Positions 60,069 through 64,000 of a stretch of 64,000 bases of DNA are shown here, in pieces. The translations under genes and the position numbers were made by a program. This stretch comes from Glandiceps talaboti (Eukaryota > Hemichordata > Enteropneusta > Spengelidae): positions 8,027,709 to 8,091,708 of the forward strand of contig NC_135557.1 in the NCBI RefSeq assembly GCF_964340395.1, read 5' to 3'. Within the stretch, counting starts at the first letter, position 1. The number at the start of each line of letters is the position of its first letter. The notes under the pieces are model-generated. The model was not told the DNA's origin and did not search any database. It saw nothing but the letters and a program-made list of their open reading frames with translations.

Positions 60069-63000
60069 TCACATGACATTGTTAGTTTGTATCTTGTTTA
60101 TTATGACGCTGGTGCCTTTACACATATGTACCATTGAATCTTGCTTGCCTGTCTTGTTCCGGTGACGTTGAGGGCGACATTGACGACAACAACACAAAAT
60201 GCAAATTATCAAAAAGATGACACTTAGAGCTCCTGCCGTAATAGCTACAGAGGTAGGCAATCCTTGCAATCTAGCCTTTGAATCTACAAAGATGAATACT
60301 GTGTTAACAGATCACTAACATTTATGTCTTTAAATGCTCGAATTTCATTCCTTCAGATATTTTACACTGAAGGGTATCGGCAGACGGGAATCATGATTAT
60401 TCAGTTAACAACTTGAACATAGTATGTCTACTGACTCCCATGATGCAATAGTCCATAGCAAAGATACCTTATAAAGGAACAAGATTAACTTGATGTTTCT
60501 CTGTAATCGCTAGTAATTGTAATTGATGCGTCACCATGAAGTGACTCTCCAGAACCCATAGTTAATAAAAATGTCTCTATTTCCTGGAGTTTATGGGCAT
60601 TCCACTTTATAGCCGGAACATGCATACATGAATGTACATCAGCTTTATATCGGACATTCATGTCAATACCAGTGGTTATCATCTCTCTTGTGTCTTACCA
60701 ACGCATGTAAAGCAGTGTCCTAAAATTACAGAAGATATCACAATTAAGGCTATACTGGGGAATCTAAGCATATTCCTATCCTAAGAAAGACTTACTTCTT
60801 AACTCAAAACTAGTAATATTAAAATTGTTGGAATGAACTAAATTTCTTACCATCACTAGCTTCACAATTTGAATTGTCTGAACCTATCAGGGAAGAAATA
60901 AGAAATATATCACATGAGACGCTAGTTCATCAACGTTCCTTTTATCATATCAAATTTCATCATCTCGCTGTTCTCTTTTCTTTACTGGTGGTAACTTTTT
61001 TTCAGTTTGCAGAATTGCACACATTTATTTTACTCATTCTATACTTAATACTTACTCCTTGTGTCTATAAACGTTTACTGAAGTACACAAATATATGCAA
61101 ATCTTTACCAGGTATGTAGAGACTACTGACTAATTTTTTAATGACCAGAAATGTCTGTTGGCACAGTCACAAGCTTCAAGGAATTGTCTATCACGTAGTC
61201 AAGTCAACATATGGAATGACCCATCACTAATTGCAACACAATTTATTTCATTATCATCAGATTGGTCCTTATAATGACATACTAACTGTCTACTACAATA
61301 TAAGTGGTGGAACAGTATCTAATTTACATGAATCCAACATGGTCGCCAAAATAGTTTTTTTTCAATAATATAATATCGAATTTCCACTTTTATCAGCCAT
61401 ACTGAAGTGATTATCCATGTAGTTTGACTTGAGGAATAAGTATTTGTGACGACTAGTCTATTATGCAGAGACCGGTAAACATTTGTATGGGAGCTGTACT
61501 TCTCAATTTTAACAAAGGACAATTATACAAATACAAACCTACATATGCTTTTCCCAAGTGACCAATATCTCGACATGATTATCCTACCTCTATGTATAGA
61601 GTTAAAGGATGTTATAGGGAACAAAGACGAGGTTGGTTTAATCTTAGCTGCATTTTTAGTACCCGATAGGGATAGGGGGCCTACCTAGAAAAGTGGTTTT
61701 CAGCAACCCTACATGTGCAACATCTCTATACTAGAGTATTCAGATTGGTAAGACCAGATTAGATGCGATGACACGAGTAGAAGTCATTCGTCTGTAATAA
61801 GGTACGCCGTGAAGGGGCGCCCTCACACATCGATCAACCCTGGAGAGAGCAGGCCGATGTTTGGTTGGAGCGACACTACATATATTAAGACTTCAAAGTA
61901 GGGTATTCCTAATTTCTTGCCTAAATACTCTGTCCACAGAGGTTAGGAGCTCTTAAAGTTGTTGTGCATGTCGCCCTCTTTTCCCATTTAATTTAATAAA
62001 GGAATCGCCCTTTTGGAATTTCGATATAGCTTCACGTTTGTGTTATAGAAATGTGTCTAAGTACTCACCTCCTATCACATTCAATGTTGTCGAGTGCTGC
62101 ACTATGTTGTCCTCCGTTCTATTAAGTTCCGCAGTGCATTTGTAAACTCCCTTGTCTGATGAATCAACTTTGTAAATGTTGAGGATTGTCATCGCTTTGT
62201 CTATGAAATACTTGTTGTCTTCCACGTACTTGTCAGCCCCTGATGCAAATTTCTGAGCGACAAATGAATTATCTTTCGTACTCCATCTCACTGTAACGAC
62301 CTTGTCAACTGTGTCTATAGCAAGACACGTCAGATTGACTGTCGCTCCCACCGACACATCAACAGTTTTGGTTTCTGTTGTGATAGTGACTACTGTAATG
62401 TATACAAATTAAATGCGATATAGAAGTATCTATTAATTAGAATGTCTTGTGGTGGTGGTGGTGGTGGTGGTGGTGGTGGTGGTGGTGGTGGTGGTGGTGG
62501 TGGTGGTGGTGGAGGCGGCAACGGCGGTAATGGTGGTGCTAATGGTGATGTGGTGGTCGGGTGGTGATGGGGAGATATAGAAGGTGGTGGTGGTGGTGGT
62601 GGTGGTGGTGGTGGTGGTGGTGGTTGGCACAGAAATGGGAGGTGATAGCGGTGGAGTGAGGGTGGTGTTGGTAGGGGTTAAGATTGATGGGATGGTGGTG
62701 GAGGGCCTGTTATGGGGTGCTAGGGTTAGGTGGGGTGCCACTGATTGGTAAATAACTTAAAAGCAATATTGCTACACATTGACTACTCTATAAAATAGCA
62801 CGCTACTAATTTAGATAGAATGTCGAAACTGATTTTATAAGTGTTATTAATCTAAGTAATGTTTTCAAGAGTGGAATTAATAGGGACAATAAATGATTGG
62901 ACTTATGTACTATCACATGTAGCTAGATCAACAGTGACTGGGATGTTGGTATAAATTTGATATATCATTGAAAAAAAATTATACATTTAATACAAATTTC

Positions 63001-63521
63001 AGTCGGTCATACAGGATCAAAAAATTGCGATTGCACTACAAAAATCTCGTTCCTTAACACATTTCAGTTGGTCTCGGACCGACCGATCGACGTAAATTTG
63101 GCACACTCAGGTCATTAAGACCGACAAGTTGCTATAACTCTGCAAACTATTGATCCTTACGGAAATCTGTTAGTCCTTGACCAAATGACCAACGTGAGTT
63201 TCGCAAACTAACAGTGATCCCTGGTTTTTTCCGTGATTATAACTGAGATTGTGTTTAAATTTTCTTGACCAAAAGTTACAGCAAATGTACAACACTCCTA
63301 CGTTTATTATATTTACGAGGAGACTAGATTTTCCGACAACGTCCGAAATTTGAGACAGGTGGAGATATACCAATAGTACATACAATCCAAATTCAATGTT
63401 GTCTTCTACGCTCAAAAATAAGCTTTACATTTTTTCCGATACACAAAGTGAGTTTTAATAAGTATATGTACATACCGTTGACTGCAACTAACAATAACGC
63501 CGATACAACTTGCCAAGCCAT
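60069..63521 (-). CDS. Single-IgV-domain type I membrane receptor (gene B)
   Basis: Four minus-strand exons: 63521-63476, 62392-62069, 60883-60851 and 60283-60069, all GT-AG and phase 1, giving 205 residues. Exon 1: signal peptide MAWQVVSALLLVAVNG. Exon 2: a V-type Ig domain with Cys38 (VNLTC), Trp52 (VTVRW), Cys101 (SDKGVYKC) and TTLNV, glycosylation sites NLT and NRT. Exon 3: stalk GSDNSNCEASD, with one free Cys. Exon 4: transmembrane helix about 146-167 and a 38-residue basic tail without tyrosine. It is clearly paralogous to gene A: shared KDNS, KY-ED-KY and CT-ELN blocks, with identical lengths for exons 1 and 3. The tail differs completely and is encoded without the last intron. A surface-recognition role is inferred from architecture only. 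Confidence 0.83.
60699..60719 (-). CDS. Possible 21-nt micro-exon of gene B
   Basis: Minus strand: acceptor ATTTTAG, 21 nt (GACACTGCTTTACATGCGTTG), donor GTAAGA. Phase 1-1, so it could be added without disturbing the frame (HCFTCV). It lies between the stalk and transmembrane exons and would add two cysteines to the stalk. Unproven. Confidence 0.25.
62448..62625. repeat. GGT trinucleotide arrays in intron 1 of gene B
   Basis: Two blocks (62448-62510 and 62583-62623) with a short GGC/GAT-containing interval. Frames across it are poly-Thr artefacts. Confidence 0.95.
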
Positions 63522-64000
63522 TTTATCAATCGAAACTAAATTCTATCATAAAGTTTGAGTCACCAGATATTTTAATACCTTGAGTGCATTCCACGAAACA
63601 AAGCTATTGTTCAAATTCCGTTGGACGACATTTACGGTAGGGGGCGGTATTTATTATACGACGCAGTATATAGTAGTTATGTCGTTGCTCTGTTTCAGCG
63701 CGTAATCTCCTGGACTACAGAGATAAACCGTACCGTACTTCACGTCATGATTACTGAGTTATCTACTCCTAAGGAAACGACACAAGAGAACGCATGACGC
63801 AGGTAACGTTGTCATTTTTCTCATATTTTGTGGTATGGATGCTAACATGACTCGACACACGTACATTGAGCCGTTATATGTTAACATACACGTCTAATAC
63901 GTGAGGTCAGTCGTTCTATCACTCAGATGTTCCAGTAGCCACGTTAGGGTTGTGTATCAAAGGCGGTGTGTACTCACTGATAGCAACCGAACGGTCGTTG
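63522..64000 (-). promoter_or_regulatory. Upstream flank of gene B
   Basis: 478 bases before the gene B start codon. TATTTATTATACGACG (63649 region) is a weak TATA-like candidate about 130 bases upstream. Nothing else is recognisable. The promoter call is by position only. Confidence 0.25.

Noticed and set aside
60485-60682. 65-codon minus-strand frame between the stalk and transmembrane exons of gene B
   Set aside because: It looks somewhat protein-like, but there is no convincing acceptor/donor pair in the correct phase and no Cys/Trp Ig pattern.
60874-61119. 81-codon plus-strand frame with two hydrophobic stretches
   Set aside because: It overlaps the stalk exon of gene B in antisense, and its hydrophobicity follows from T-rich sequence; no motif.
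62433-62741. Thr/Pro-rich 102-codon frame on the minus strand
   Set aside because: It is driven by the GGT/CCA arrays in intron 1 of gene B; no domain or splice support.

Overview
This is a eukaryotic nuclear window from an animal, most likely an invertebrate deuterostome such as an acorn worm or a lancelet. The clade call is an inference. It is AT-rich, its coding exons are short with GT-AG introns, and it is full of microsatellites and nested transposons. It also carries animal-specific signalling domains (ZU5-UPA, a death effector domain, an Ig V-type receptor fold, a rhodopsin-class GPCR). No operon, CRISPR array, rRNA gene or bacterial gene is visible.

Host genes. (1) 564-1374 (+): the last two exons of an unrecognised gene. 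(2) 12114-14018 (+): three exons of an UNC5/PIDD/ankyrin-type ZU5-UPA protein, followed 6 kb later by a death-effector-domain exon (20212-20384). They may form one ZU5-UPA-DED protein, but a linking exon is missing. (3) 44528-45502 (+): an intact single-exon class A GPCR. (4) 50341-56169 (+) and 63521-60069 (-): two convergent paralogous genes, each encoding signal peptide, one V-type Ig domain, a short acidic stalk, one transmembrane helix and a tail. Their first exons (46 nt) and stalk exons (33 nt) have identical lengths and the same phases. Only the + strand protein has a cytoplasmic tyrosine motif (YQTV). This receptor pair is the most interesting host content.

Mobile DNA. 4.1-10.6 kb is a decayed LINE carrying a 3-bp-TSD CACTA-type MITE and three insertions of a Helentron/pearl-like element whose core is a ~146-bp tandem repeat. 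A duplicated LINE 3' end at 10447-10660 preserves an empty site. 19.2-19.7 kb holds a Penelope-like GIY-YIG fragment. 21.5-22.4 kb is a second hairpin-plus-tandem-repeat element (~290 bp period). 26152-32480 is a 6.3-kb DNA transposon with matching CAG...CCGTAGCC ends and a 5-bp direct repeat CTATT; it contains a dead LINE (ORF1 and ORF2, minus strand) and a tRNA-derived SINE. 35.3-35.7 kb is an L1/Tx1-like fragment. 39.4-43.7 kb is a Ty3/gypsy pol relic lacking most of its integrase and interrupted by a minus-strand CR1/L2 LINE. 57.2-58.8 kb is a decayed gypsy-type gag lying between the two Ig genes. Several foldback and MITE-like elements are scattered through the rest.

How it fits together: a sparse set of receptor and death/innate-signalling genes sits in a landscape of transposon insertion. 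All exon models come from reading frame, splice dinucleotides and phase only, without transcript support.
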